A stretch of DNA of 64,000 bases from Dirofilaria immitis (GCA_024305405.1 JAKNDB010000068.1:1792501-1856500); one strand, 5' to 3'; shown: positions 41,214 through 58,302, counted from the first letter of the stretch. The notes: generated from the letters alone by a model not told the origin. Program-made: numbers and translations.

Positions 41214-41345
41214 CGCAACCAGGACGATGCGTTCGGAATATGTGTCCAAAATAATACATCTGAAATAATACAGCCAGAATGATGCATTCAAAATGACATA
41301 CGAATACATCCAACAGATGATGCACGATGATACGTCCAGGAAAAC
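41180..41345. repeat. Degenerate ATGACACATCCGGAATGACG-like repeats
   Basis: About seven imperfect units of roughly 20-25 bases in the form (C/T)CAGAATGATGCATTC or CGAATACATCCAACAGATGATG follow the small ORF. Units vary strongly. The array produces a pseudo-repetitive Cys/His-containing frame on the minus strand. Confidence 0.55.
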
Positions 41346-41917
41346 GTTAAAGATTTCGCTCCAGGTTTGCAATGCATGCATATTACTACATTGCACTTAG
41401 AGCCTTATATCATTTGCAAAGATTTATGCAAGTATTGCAATAGTAGAGTGCGAATAAATTTTTTAGCACATTCAATTTCAGATAGATCGAAATTTTTCCC
41501 GCATCATAATTGGAATGTTGCAATGGTAACCAGAATTAAGAGTTCAAAAGATTTTAAAAGTTGATTGAAATGATTTGAAAGTTTTCATGATATGTCATCC
41601 ATCGAAGAATTGAAATGAATTTACAAAGGAATTGATAATCGCAAACACCGAACTATTATTCATTTTCGAGAATAAATTTTTAATCAGAAATATATATACA
41701 TATTGTAGTAAGATTAATTTTAATTTTACTACAATAATAAAAATAATTTTCATTTATGATTCAGTAAAATTGAAAGATGAATATTATAATATGCAAAAAT
41801 ATTACAAAAATTTTGGATATAAATTTAAGAATTCAAATTATATTATTCATTATTAAATTGGTTTAAAACAATAATAATCAACATGAAGCAAAAATTAAAA
41901 GAGAACAAGAATAAAAT
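41346..41917. other. Intergenic, no gene recognised
   Basis: 3' flank of the GT92 gene. AT content rises back to the window average from about 41600. Frames at 41367-41564 and 41632-41856 are not recognised. Confidence 0.4.
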
Positions 41918-44790
41918 TTATTTATTGAAAATATGTAAATTATTGAGCACTTTAGTAACTTGTTTGGTTAATTGTTCAGCATATCGATCCATTGCTGTAT
42001 CATCTACAGTAACATCTTTCAATTGTTCACATTGTTTTCCTGATTCGATCGGACATTTCGCCTTATAGTGTAATTTAATGGCCACATCTGGTTCAACGTA
42101 TAATGTCTTGGCCACATCAGCACGATTACGATGTAATGCAAAATGATTAAATACAGTAGCAACTGTATCCGTACTAAAAAAAAATCATATTCTATAGATG
42201 AAAAATTGTAAATATTTGATTTATATGATGTGTTCGTTTTTTTTTTTCTTTTTAGTTAATAATAAGGAGTCTATGAGAAGTTTCAGTTCTTATCTTTAAT
42301 AGCTGCATAAATTCAAGTTTTCAAGGGATTATATTAGTTAGGTTAAAAGATTAATTGTTACTAAAAGTGCCATCACATGTTGAAAAATATTCTATGCAAA
42401 ACGAACGAAGTAGTAAAATAACTGTGGCCTATCCATCTATTTTTGATATGAGCTAAAATTAAAGTTTAACATCATTTTCGATAAAATTAAATAAACTGAA
42501 TAGAACAATATTTTTAGTCATTATATTCATAAAATGGATGACATTTGACGATTCTATTTATTTACAGAATTTTGCATAATCTAATTAAACGGAGAAAATT
42601 AAGACTTTCATCGAATTCAAAGCTATTTAGAAAATTAGATTTAAATGTACTTGATGAAAGCTTTTCCATATTCGCCTGGTTTGCTTAGTGTTCCTGATTT
42701 TCGTCTATTTCGTAGCATATACATATAAGATGGAGCAGCTAAATTCGATGAGTTGATATTGGATGGAAATTTGAATACATTTCGAACAGAAATTGATGTA
42801 ACTTCAGCTGTTTTCGAATTTTTGTCATAGAGAGTAGTAATAATATTATCCAACATAGCACTCCAATTTTCATGTTTCAGTGGTATGATAACTTCATCGA
42901 TATCCAGAATTAAGATAAATTTGTGAGTATCAATATGCCTTAAAATGACAATTATTTTAGCTAATAAATAACAACTATGTAAATTGCAAAAGTTCCAGTA
43001 GAAACTTGAATAGCTTTAATTTTCGTATTTTAAATTTAAAAAAAATTGATATATTCACCTTGAATGATATAATATAAGTACCTGTAAAAGCAATCATTAT
43101 ATGGAATTAACTCATGGCGTCGCTTCTGTTGCCTATTTCGCCAAATGAAACGACTTCTGATGTATGCTTGATTTGGCGATTTACCAGGAAGATTAATTGG
43201 TATCTAAAAGATATGTGCGACTTAGTTGTAGCTCATATTTACATTTGACGACTAATTTTCAAGGTTCCAATTAAAATCGTTAAATAATTCAAACATCTTA
43301 GGTTAAAATTTTGAGAGCAAACCGACTTAATTTATCATTACTTAAGCAAATCCTCATTTTAGTCACATCTGAATAGAGCATAAATTCATACCACAGTAAT
43401 GGTTCCTTGTTTGCTATAATAATTTAAGACTTTCTGCATTTTATATGGTACATAATAAGTATATATTGTGATAGTATCAGCACCAGTGATAAATTGCATT
43501 TCGATCCATTCAACCAAACGTTCTGGCATATCTTCAAGATAGTCTAGACCCTATAAATCCAAAAGATTAAATATTATTTTTAAGTTCTAATTGTAATATC
43601 ATTTTGAAACTTAAAGGAAGAGTAGTTGTATTATAATTGTAAGTCTTCATTAAGTCATCCTTTTTTTATTATAATCTGATTAAACGGTGAGAAATAGATC
43701 GAATTAAATAAATTATAGAAACTGATGGATAATTTGAAAATTCGACATCTCAAACTTCATTAGTGTTTACCTTCACGCATACAGCAATTCCTTTCTTTTC
43801 TTTTTTTGATGGTTGCATTCGCACTTGTGCAGCAATTTCCTGACTTTTACATGCTATTTTACTTAATGAAATTGTTAAATTTCTACTATATTCGAAATAT
43901 TTCGGTACCGGACAACTAATCAAATTCGGAATATAAAACAAATCTCGAGGATCCCAGGCTCGTTGCCAAATTTCACGAATCGTCCCTTCAGTAACAATAT
44001 ATTGTTCATGAATCATATCATACAAGTTACAGAATATTTTATTTGTCAGCGGAATTGATCGAAATGACATAGACAATATCTAAAGAAATATAAATTTGTA
44101 GAATATAAGAAATATTGAAGATAACGATTTATATAATAATTTACCCAATTAATTTTAGTAAGAAAGATATAGTTGAAAAAGTTTAGAATAAATCACAGAA
44201 AAAGATGTTGTCATCTTTCTCTTAAATGAAATTACTCACTTCTACAATATGATTGTTCGGATAAAGCGAATTACGTCGTCTATCGTATGTTGCTGAATAT
44301 ATATAGAGATCATCATTTTGAAACCAGTCATTTGCTATCACAATTGTAGGCATCTTGAGATAGCATCGCCACCAATATTGTTTTATTTTTTTGGCCTAAA
44401 AAAAAGGACTTGTTTATTTAATACAGTCAATAGAAGAAGTGAGAAAACCTTGCAAATAGTCTAGCTTAAGAAGTTTAAAGTTAGGTAGTTAGCACAATAT
44501 CTCTTCCTAGCATATTTCCATAGATCGCTTAGTAAAATTTTAAAAATTACTTCTTCAACTACTGGTCGGATTTTAGCTTTGCCAAGTTTCAATTCATACA
44601 TATATTGCATCGTTTCTAATACATAATCCATATCATCAGTAAAACTTCCTCCATCATTATTATCCAGTTGATATTGTTCTTTTTCAGAATCCTTCAGATA
44701 AATACGCAACTGATCCAAAGTAATCCTTATAAATAGTAATATGCATGAAATATATGCAAGTCGTATTCGTGAATTCCAAAAATTGTACAT
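41918..44790 (-). CDS. Glycosyltransferase family 92 (DUF23) protein
   Basis: Seven exons: 44790-44551, 44395-44240, 44079-43771, 43550-43392, 43203-43082, 42938-42651 and 42173-41918, giving 509 residues with an intact frame. The N-terminus is a type II membrane anchor (LAYISCILLFIRITL). The GT92 catalytic domain starts in exon 3 (CVKGLDYLEDMPERLVEWIE, then GADTITIYTYYVP). It carries the DxD-like metal-binding motif in LILDIDEVIIP at about residue 340 and the conserved NHFALHRN region in the last exon. Members are Golgi galactosyltransferases (C. elegans GALT-1 adds galactose to core fucose of N-glycans), and the family is much expanded in nematodes. Which acceptor this copy uses cannot be told from sequence. 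Two A7 runs in its exons (43801-43807 and 44385-44391 as T on the plus strand) are in frame, a useful contrast to the A5 breaks elsewhere. Confidence 0.9.
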
Positions 44791-45699
44791 TATTATGGAT
44801 CATGTAAAACGGATTAACGTACAACAAATTCTTCGATCACAATAATTTCATAGCATTTGCTTTTTTGTTCGATACATTTGAAGGCACATACGATGAATTA
44901 TGTTTGACTGAAAAAAAAAGCACTCTTTGCAAGACATATAGAAACAATTAGTAATTGATAACTTTAACTTCTGATCTGATTATTTTATCTTTAAATGATA
45001 ATCAAATTCATTTCTTAACCTTCTCACTGATGAATATTTTATGATTTAAGATTATATCATTAATTAGTATTGCAACTTTTCAGAAATGAATTATTCGATA
45101 GAAATTTGACTAGAATAGAAATGAATAAATTAATCTCATTTCAATTATATTATTCACGATATATTAGGGATCGATTATTTTTGTCAACTACTTCAATCGT
45201 TGCTAGAAAGAATGAAAAAAAAGTTTTCAATTTTAAGGAATTCAAAATACGTAGCAATTTTGGATTCAAAAGTGATCATTATTTATTGGGGATATTTTGT
45301 AGTTCGAGATTATATCATTAATTATTATTGATTAATTATTTCTGATAATATTTCGTATACGAGTTTTGGCGAGAATAAAACTTGTGACATTTATTAAATG
45401 ATATTTTATCATTGATTGAGAGTGAAGAGAAGAGAATCACATATCAGTAAATAATTCCCTTTCGATATCAATTAGTCCCATAGATTAATAATAAATGAAT
45501 TCATATTATTGTTTATTAAATGTTAAAATATCAATAAATAAGCGATGCAAAAAGAAGAAAATAAACTAAGTATAATTATATATGATTCTAAAATTTTTTT
45601 GTCTATTACTCAATTATAACAAACAAAATAAAATTTGACATTTTTTTTTGATAAAATGAACAACAAGGATACGATTTAAAAAAGCAACCAAATGATTAA
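44791..45699. other. GT92 upstream region, no gene recognised
   Basis: AT-rich. The frame at 45070-45321 is unsupported. The promoter of the GT92 gene should lie near 44800-45000, but no element is identified. Confidence 0.4.
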
Positions 45700-46035
45700 T
45701 TTTGAAATAATAATAAATAAACAATGATAATAACTTTTAATAATAAATGACGATAAATTCTCGAACAATTATGAGAAAGCAATTTTAAGTAATTATAAAT
45801 AAACAATGATAATAAGTTCTGATAATAAATAAATGATAATAAATTCTCGAGCAATTATGAGAAAGCAATTTTAAGTAATAATAAATAAACAATGATAATA
45901 ACTTTTAATAATAAATAAATGATGATAAATTCTTGAGGAATTATGAGAAAGCAATTTTAAGTAATAATAAATAAACAATGATAATAAGTTGTGATAATAA
46001 ATAAATGATGATAAATTCTCGAGCAATTATAAGAG
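45700..46035. repeat. About 85-90-bp tandem repeat, about 4 copies
   Basis: Unit: AATAAATAAACAATGATAAT, AAGTTCTGATAATAAATAAA, then TGATAAATTCTCGAGCAATT and ATGAGAAAGCAATTTTAAGT. The block TTATGAGAAAGCAATTTTAA occurs three times and a fourth, diverged copy reads TTATAAGAGCGCAATTTC. Confidence 0.9.
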
Positions 46036-48988
46036 CGCAATTTCGAAAAAAAATGAACAATGAGCAAAAATAATTTTATGATAGATTTGGCAAGAATATG
46101 AATGATTAGTAAAATAGTTTAAAAAAAAATAAATAAATTCAAAATAATATATAGAAATAAATTGGAAATTTTGAATAAAAAGTTTTTATTAGCAATCAGA
46201 ATAAAAAAAAAAAAATTTCAACAAAAATAGGGTAAGTTAATATAAAATAAATAAATGAAAATTATGAATAATTAATTACAAGGAAACAAAAAAAAGAAAA
46301 AAAAAGACACTTTAATCTTATCATATATTTAACATAAACATTTCGAATTTTTTTTTCCATCAAATTTCAATTCCAAACAAATGCATTGCAAGAGAAGAAA
46401 TGATAAAAGAAAATGTTAAAAAAAAAAAAAAATTTTTTCTAAATCGTATGATATCGTATGACACTATTCTCAAACGCTGATACTATTTAGCGATGCTCTG
46501 TTTTTCATTGAATGTTCACAAATAAGACAAAATCTATAAATTTGAATGACATAGATAGAAAAGAATCAATTATTTACATGCCTGTCGAATAGAAATAAAA
46601 AAAAATCAAAAAAAAAAAAACCGATCGATAAGGATTGATTGTCGACATTTCACAAGACACCATATATTTCACAAGATATCATATATTTTGATTGATTCAA
46701 ACTTTTGAAACTCAATAAATAAGAATGTAAAAAGATAAAATTGTCCCAAAGAAAATTACATGATAGATACAATCAAGGTTATTGACTAATAGAGAAGCTT
46801 TCTCATATTCACGTAAAATATAGAATCAAAATATATTCACGTAAAATATAGAATCAAAATATGATTTGTATATTTGAGTATGTCTTTGAAGATTGTTTGG
46901 TTATAAAATGTTTACATGAATAATTGAATATTGTGCTTAAAAATATAGTTTTGTTCTGAAGTCTTGAATTAATTCCTGACTAATTTAATACAACGATCAC
47001 ATTGGCTTAAAAAGATATAATAGTATTAAATGAAAATATTTGAAATTAAAGAAAACATAATATATGGTATAAAATACATTAACTTCAAAAGATTCAAAAT
47101 GCAATACGTAGACGCAAATCGTATTCCAGAAGATTCATGTCGAAATATGCAGATACAAATTATACATGAGTGAAAATATATTAAAACGTATGAAATAATG
47201 CAGATACAAATTATACATGAGTGAAAATATATGAAAACGTATGAAATAATTTATTTAATAAAGAAATTTAGTTGACAAATTCTTGGATTCTATGTACGAT
47301 TTAGAGAATCCGCCGAATATTGATAATCATATGCAGAATATGTTTCGAGCATTAGCATGTTTGAGCGAAGGAATTCTTTGGATAGCATAAATAAGAAGCA
47401 TTTTCGAAGTGAGAAAATTTAAATTGTCATTTATTTATCTATTATGTTAAAATTGACGGATTAAGAAGTTGGATAATTGAAGACACGTCCGTAAAGTAAT
47501 CTAATAAAATGGTATAATCGACGTGTATATCATAAAAAACAAAAACATTCTTCATTTATGTGGAAGAACGAATTAAAGGTTTACTGGATCAGAAGTTGCT
47601 AATATTGACAACAGGAAGAAATTGTTCCATTACTGGGAATAGATTGTTAAGAGTTTTCTGAGTTGTTTCTTTCGGGAGAAGAGGAAGATTTTGTTTCTAC
47701 CCCTATTGAAAGCTCGATTGTAGATAGACCGATTGTTTACCACAAGAACCTTATTAAGTGATCCTTCAAAAACGTTTTGATCAGTAATACAATGTCTGTA
47801 TACTCTTCGTGGAAACAGGATATAAGCAAGAGTAATCATCTGAGATAGATGAAATAAAGAAATAAGATTAGATAGGCACGCATGGAATAAAAATCAATGA
47901 TGTATCATGTTATATGGAGATGGGTAAAACCGATACGATGGAAACAAAAGGAATCCGTTTTTCCCACATTTAGTTAGCTACAGTTATTGATATATATACG
48001 AGAATATATAATGGATATAAAAATAAAATATAAGCTATTTTCAAACTGTAATATTTTGGCGGTGACTTCTTAAATCTGAATGTCAATTATGAATCACATA
48101 GTTTTCTTCAGAATTCCTGACAATGTATATTCCTTCTGTTTCAATTCTAATAAAAATTCAATTTTAAAAACAAAAATTCCGGCTAAAATTTTGCAAATAT
48201 TCGGAAAAATGAAAAGGACATCATCAATAAATATTGGTCAATTTTAGCAACTCCGACAAGAACCACCTGCTAACTGAAATCATTTGAATATTTCCATTCA
48301 TGCATTATTCTGATATCGGATTCATGCATTATTCTGTTACTTCCTGGATTCAGAAGTCGTTTCTTATTCTCTGAGAGAACTTTTATTGTCTATGAATAAT
48401 TTTTTTTTTGTTGAATTCTATCCTATGACGTTAACATAAGATTTGAAACATAGCATTTATATTAAGGATAATTTGTCATTTATGCCATCATCGATCTATC
48501 CACCATCTTCACTTCTCTTCAATGAATATGTTTCAGTAGTATCCATTCTGCTAAATGCTTATTCTTACTTGCATACTTTATGCAATTTTTATTAAATTAG
48601 ATTTTCAAGTACCTATAATTAGATATTCAGATATTCTCAGTAAGCTAATACTTAATTCTAGTTTTATTTCAGCATGTAGAAATATATATAACGCAACAGA
48701 TGGAATTGCTAAAATATCGAAAACGTACGAAATGAATTTACTATGATTTGTCATCAAGTTATTTCAGCACATCTCAATAATTTTCACATAGCAGTTCTGT
48801 TGCAATAATTATTTGATAAAGTGATGATCTAATTTTGCTTCAATTTTTTCTTCTGATTGATTCAATTGATTCCAAAAAAAAATCATTAATGAATTTATAA
48901 AGTTTGATTGTAGCATCAACTTCTCATCATTAATTGTTAAATCTTTTTTTTTTTACTTGCTGGTTTATTTATTTTTAAAACAAAAATA
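46036..48988. other. Intergenic, no gene recognised
   Basis: About 3 kb of AT-rich DNA. It includes two direct duplications: a 28-base unit TATTCACGTAAAATATAGAA at about 46808-46862 and a roughly 52-base unit starting ATGCAGATACAAATTATACA at about 47145-47248. Frames at 47630-47839 and 48555-48746 are unsupported. Confidence 0.45.
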
Positions 48989-51262
48989 TTAGTCATAATC
49001 AAGCGATCGTTCTTCTTTTAAAGTAGCAAATATTTCGACAGCATTTTTGTAATCTTTCATTTCTTCAGCATGCATTGGATGACCTTTCAATTGATACTGC
49101 AAAAGTAAGAATTTGATCTACAATGATGAGACAAATACGGATAACGAAAATCAGATAAAAAGAAGCAGGTAAGTAATGTTTGACTTTTAACCTTAAAGAT
49201 TGTCAAAATTTAATAGTAACACAGATAAATAATATTTGACATTTAACCTTAAGATGTTGCCAAAATCCCATTGTGAAACGACGCAGCTGACATTGTACTC
49301 TTGAAGCTTTCCAGTTCCGTAAGGTGACGGTAACGTCCTGTTAGATTTGATATCATTAATTATTCAAATATTATCATATATCATTAATATTAGAATTCCT
49401 TTCTGATAATGTACGATAAAGTTCTTAAATTATTTGATTCAATGTTCCTTCAGTCTTGTAATTCAAAAAATTTGTAATATTTTTGTTGCTCCAATAAGTT
49501 ATTATGAGTTTAATTAGAATTTTCTATTTTATTGAAACTACTTCTAAGTTTATTTATCATAAAATAGCTTTTTTGTTTTCATAATTTAACCGTTAAAGTT
49601 AATTAATCGGAATAATTTTTAGATTACGAATAAATGAATGCACTGGTACTGGTTACTTCATTATATAATGGTACTGTAGTTCCAGTATTTTTTTATCGAA
49701 TAATTTCATCATTCTTCAACAAAATGATGATTTTTGATTTTATGTAATTTTGTTTCAAAATAATTTATTACATTGTAGTATTCTTTATTTTCATCGTTCC
49801 ATTCGTCATAACCTGGTGGTAGTTTATTTCGGTATTTTTATGGCGTCGAGAACCTGTCCGTCGATCCTATTGCTTCATAATTAGTAGAGCAAATTATGAT
49901 ATTTTAGCCAGAAAGTTTAAATTATGTCAAAAATTCTTCATGAAATGTCTCATCAAGAAATAATTATTAAAAATAAGTAAAACGAATAAGTTCAAATTGC
50001 TGAAAAAACAACATTGGTTTTTTTTCCAAAGCATTTCCTTCGGTACTCACATAATGCAAATTCTTGTGTAAATTTTTGGCAGTTAAGAATCTATTGAAAT
50101 CAGTAGCACTCAGTTATTTCTTAGTTATAAGAATGACTCAGAAGATTCCATGTAAAAAAATTCACTTTTCCTACTTAAATATAAATACTGACAAGAATTT
50201 TAGCGCTTAGCTATTTATTATTAAAAATAATGTAGTCATTCATATCATTCAAACGTAAATAATCAGGAAAAACATTAGTCAACAGAAATCAAACATCGCT
50301 TAATTAAATCAAAGAATATAAAGCAGAATCTAAAATAGCTGAGAAAAAAAATAGAAATAAAGTTAACGCATTAAATATTGCGATAACCATAAAAGAATAT
50401 TGATCTTCGATACATTCAAAAGTTACACATAAAAAGAAAACGTAGAGCAAATAATAATGAATATAAAGGAAAACAAAATGCAATATTCTTATAAATAAAA
50501 CTAAGTATCAATTTTCTACAATATCAAAACCGAATATCGAAGGATAATAACTTCCATTCTATCTTATAATACTTGCAAAGTTTTATTTTTAGTCAACAAA
50601 ATATTATATTTATTATGCTAAAAACACATCTAAATAATTTTATCATTTAAAGAAAAAAGTTAATTAAACAAATTAAAAAAGATAATGGAAATTTCAAAAA
50701 AATTGTACACAACAAATTCAACTAATTGAAATTATCAAATATAGAATAGTGCATAGTCTAACAAAACAATAAAATAAATAAATTAATTAACTAACTATTA
50801 GATCAATTAAGAGGTAACTAATAAAACAAAAATAAATGATTTATTAAAGAATAAAATGTAAGATAGGAAAAAAATAAACAAAAAAAAAAGTTATCATTTC
50901 GATATCTAGTTTTCTAGTTGTATCATCTGTTTCTGTTATTATCAAATTCTTCTTAATTCGATATCCTTTTTCTTTTTGCATAGTTTAACTGTGTTCATCA
51001 ATCGTAAATGTACGAAAGAATTCCTACCGTTTTTATCATTGGTAAAAATATCTATATTGGAATATTAAATGATAAAGCATTGATGACAATGATATTTCGT
51101 TATCAGATATTTTAGTGCCGTTTATAGTTTTTTAAACTTTTAACAAAAAGCATTAAATATTTTGAATAATGAGATTTAAAATTAGGAGAATTTTAGCTAT
51201 CGATTAGAAATCAGACTTCTAGCAGATACCTTATCTTTCACTTCTTTAGTATTTTCAGCCAT
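48989..51262 (-). CDS. Small protein of about 108 residues, unrecognised
   Basis: Four proposed exons: 51262-51230, 49866-49772, 49337-49248 and 49096-48989. All junctions are GT-AG and the total is divisible by three after one base is restored. The run of five A at 49835-49839 must be six to read RRTGSRRHKKYRNKLPPG. The basic N-terminal part is followed by an aromatic/acidic segment (GYDEWNDENKEYYN), a Trp-containing helix (LRNWKASRVQCQLRRFTMGF) and a C-terminal HPMHAEEMKDYKNAVEIFAT helix. No signal peptide or membrane helix is seen. I do not recognise the family; a small nuclear-encoded mitochondrial subunit is one possibility. The first exon (MAENTKEVKDK), across a 1.36-kb intron, is the least certain. 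It lies head-to-head with the E2 gene. Confidence 0.6.
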
Positions 51263-51522
51263 CAAACAAAATAAGAAAAATTTATTTTAGCAACCGCGCG
51301 CTAGATGTTCAAAAATAATCGATGAAAGTTATAATTTAATGTATTAGAATTAAATCATAGTTATCTATGCCAGAAATCATATCATCTTTTTGCATAATTT
51401 TTTTTTGTTTCAGAAATGTTTTATACTAAATTTAATCAATTGAATTTAAAACTAATTTAAATTAATAATTTCCATTTCCGATTGTATCTGATGCAATTAG
51501 AATTTGTTAAGAACGGTCGCTT
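51263..51522. promoter_or_regulatory. Short divergent promoter region
   Basis: Only 260 bases separate the proposed start of the 108-residue gene (-) and the E2 gene (+), suggesting a shared bidirectional promoter. No conserved element is identified. Confidence 0.35.
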
Positions 51523-52803
51523 ATGGAAGCGTTAGAGGAAGAGAATATTGGAATTATAAGACTTAAAAAGTTCTTTCTTTTTCTTTCATTATTCGAAAAA
51601 AGAAAATGAATTAATCTGTTGGATTGTTAGATATGACTTTGCATCTTTTAAAAAATTCAGGAACTAGCTGATATTCAAGAAACAAAACTGAAATTGTATA
51701 AATTGGAAGATGCCGGAAAAAGTGATCCGAATAAATGGTCAGTATTGTTGTTGCCGGTAAGAAATTTTCAAATTTTCATTTTTCCATTTATTTGAATGAG
51801 TGTTAATTCGCAAGTAACAAAAGTCATGAAGCAGAAGATATTATTCGAGATGAAAATTTGCAACAATCATTAGCTTCTAATCAGAGATATCTTTTAAATA
51901 GGATCGATGGCCGTATAATGTCGGTGGTTATAAAGTGGAAATTAAGTTCACTGAGGAATATCCATTTAAAGCACCAAAAATTAAATTTCTCACCAAAATG
52001 TATCATCCTAATATAGATGAAAAAGGCCAGGTATATTTTGTCATATACAGCAAACGATTAAACAATTTGATATCTAATTTTGCACTAAATACTTCCTAAG
52101 AATTTAAAAAGGAAAAAAAATTGCTGGTAAGTATAAATAGAACAATTAATAATCTGAATTCTTTTTATTAAGGTATCGCTACCAATGGTACTTAGTGAAA
52201 ATTGGAAACCATCCATTAAGATTGATCAATGTTAGTTGATTTTGATCAATATATATATATAATTATAAACGAATAACTTCTTTATTTTCTCAAAAATTAT
52301 GCTAAATTATTTCCCTAAAATTTTACTATTACTATCTTGAAAATTAAATAATGTCAAAATGCTGATTAAGCGAAGAAAAACAAAGGGATGCTTTAAAAGC
52401 AATACAGTCATGAAACTATTTGTTTTCATGGAAGATGAATAAAATATGTCACTATGGAAACGATGTTTTTCCTGGCATTAATCCATATTTTATTCTCAAT
52501 ATTTCCAATTCAAAATGAAATTAATAATGGGCATAATATTCATTCCCAGTTAATAAATATAGATTCTAAAGAATCTAAAAGCAACAAAAAAATGAGCTCC
52601 TTTCCCGGAGCTTATTTTTGCTGAAAATACAATTAAAATACGTTCCAGTGTTAACGGCACTCGCAGATTTACTATGTTCGCCGCAACTTGGTTGTATACT
52701 TCGTCCCGATTTAGCTGAACTGTATATCAATGACGCTGATGCATATAACAGAAATGCATTAGAATTCTGTAAACATTATTCTGAAAACCCAATTCATTCT
52801 TAA
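51523..52803 (+). CDS. UBE2L3-like ubiquitin-conjugating enzyme with Ser at the catalytic Cys position
   Basis: Five exons: 51523-51569, 51661-51756, 51902-52030, 52173-52230 and 52649-52803, about 161 residues. The UBC fold is clear: N-terminal helix (RLKKELADIQE), [20 protein letters not shown], the HPN motif in [10 protein letters not shown] (about residue 83), [11 protein letters not shown] and the C-terminal [15 protein letters not shown] helices. Among E2s it is closest to UBE2L3 (UbcH7; C. elegans ubc-18), the E2 for HECT and RBR ligases. In UBE2L3 the active site reads GQVCLP; here it reads GQVSLP, with TCG at 52176-52178, so no thioester cysteine is present. The run of five A at 51565-51569 needs a sixth for exon 1 to join exon 2 in frame. 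It could be a non-catalytic E2 variant or reflect a local sequence error. Confidence 0.85.
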
Positions 52804-53299
52804 ACTTAAAGTTATTCTGTTCCATATTATGCAAATTTGTAAAATAATTTTTTTAAATATTTATCACGAATAAATGTGATGATACCAAAACCCAACGTGG
52901 ATGACAAATATCAATTGAAATACAGCTTGAACTATGGAATAATTCACCACAAAATGTTTTCGCTGCTAACTCCTATCCGTATGAAGTCATCTGAACAAAA
53001 TGGGGATAGCATTTTCAGAAATAATAAATTGTACAATGAAAAGCCAATATCAAGTATAACTGCAGTAATGAGATGGCTCTTAATTTGAAGATGATGATCA
53101 GAATTTCACTTTATCCCAGAGAAACCAACCATTTTCTTCAAAATATTCATGCAATATCTGGAGCTAGGAAACATAGATTCTAAGAGAAATATTTATACAA
53201 ACACAAGAGATACTCTCCCGAGAAATATCTGGAGTCAAAAATATGTGAACTTTGCGAATAATCAAAAACAAAGAAAAAACAATGTGAGTAAATCAAATT
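52804..53299. other. Convergent 3' region, no gene recognised
   Basis: Between the E2 stop and the U2AF65 stop. Open frames at 52876-53088 and 53149-53379 match nothing I know, and the second overlaps the U2AF65 last exon in antisense. Confidence 0.45.
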
Positions 53300-57515
<4,216 letters not shown>

Positions 57516-57935
57516 TTCAATCAATTTCCTACGAAGGAAAGAAAAGATTATGCTGTTATACATCACAGTACATATATGTAAACATCATTAACTCATATCA
57601 TAAACAATTTAATACATTAGAATAAAATAATTTAGCTTAAAGATTCGATAAATTCTGTCTAACAAAACAAAAAGAAAATTAATTTATCATCTTTTATGCA
57701 ACATGAATATATAGAAATCAATTCATATTAGACAAAATGATGTGAGGAAAGAAAATGAACGATGAAAAATAGCATAATTAAGAAAGTATTTTACACGATT
57801 CCAATATATATTCATTAAAAATCTATCGTATAAAGCTAAAATTAAATTAGCCTTTCTTTTCTTCCGTTTATTTCCCGCTAATTCCATTATAATTGAAATA
57901 AATCTGCCAATCGTCCTAAATTTTATTTCACATCT
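57516..57935. promoter_or_regulatory. U2AF65 upstream region
   Basis: AT-rich interval between the U2AF65 start on the minus strand and a plus-strand ORF. A minus-strand frame at 57723-57956 is not recognised. No element is identified. Confidence 0.35.
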
Positions 57936-58199
57936 ATGCATTTGGTACTGCAGCATCCTACCAGGTCATACAAAAGGTTAAATTATTCGCCCGTATTCTT
58001 CATGCATCTCCGACCGCTCCACTCACCTGAATCAATCGATAGCACTAAAATTTCCCAAAACGAATTTTCGACTAATGACAAGTTTTTGTGGCAAGAAGCC
58101 GTTGTCTGTTACAGCACAAAACCTCCTTATTATTTTATATTGGATAAGGAAGGTTCTGGTGTTAAGCTTGCTAAGATTCGTTTAGAAATTGTTGTTTAG
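57936..58199 (+). CDS. 87-codon ORF, unrecognised
   Basis: ATG at 57936 and TAG at 58197-58199. The composition of the predicted product is protein-like (HLRPLHSPESIDSTKISQNE; FLWQEAVVCYSTKPPYYFIL) rather than low-complexity, and codon choice resembles neighbouring genes. A CTGCAG acceptor within the first codons means it could be the terminal exon of something, but no upstream exon was found in the short space to U2AF65. No family recognised. Confidence 0.35.
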   Translation: MHLVLQHPTRSYKRLNYSPVFFMHLRPLHSPESIDSTKISQNEFSTNDKFLWQEAVVCYSTKPPYYFILDKEGSGVKLAKIRLEIVV

Positions 58200-58201
58200 A
58201 T

Positions 58202-58243
58202 TGGATTGATTGATTGATTGATTGATGATTGATTGATTGATTG

Positions 58244-58301
<58 letters not shown>

Positions 58302-58302
58302 A
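58202..58302. repeat. (ATTG)n microsatellite
   Basis: About 24 copies of ATTG, with two ATGATTG interruptions near the left end. It follows directly on the stop codon of the preceding ORF. Confidence 0.95.

Noticed and set aside
45070..48746. Frames of 60-80 codons between the GT92 gene and the 108-residue gene
   Set aside because: No recognisable domain, no consistent splice borders, and composition typical of AT-rich intergenic DNA.
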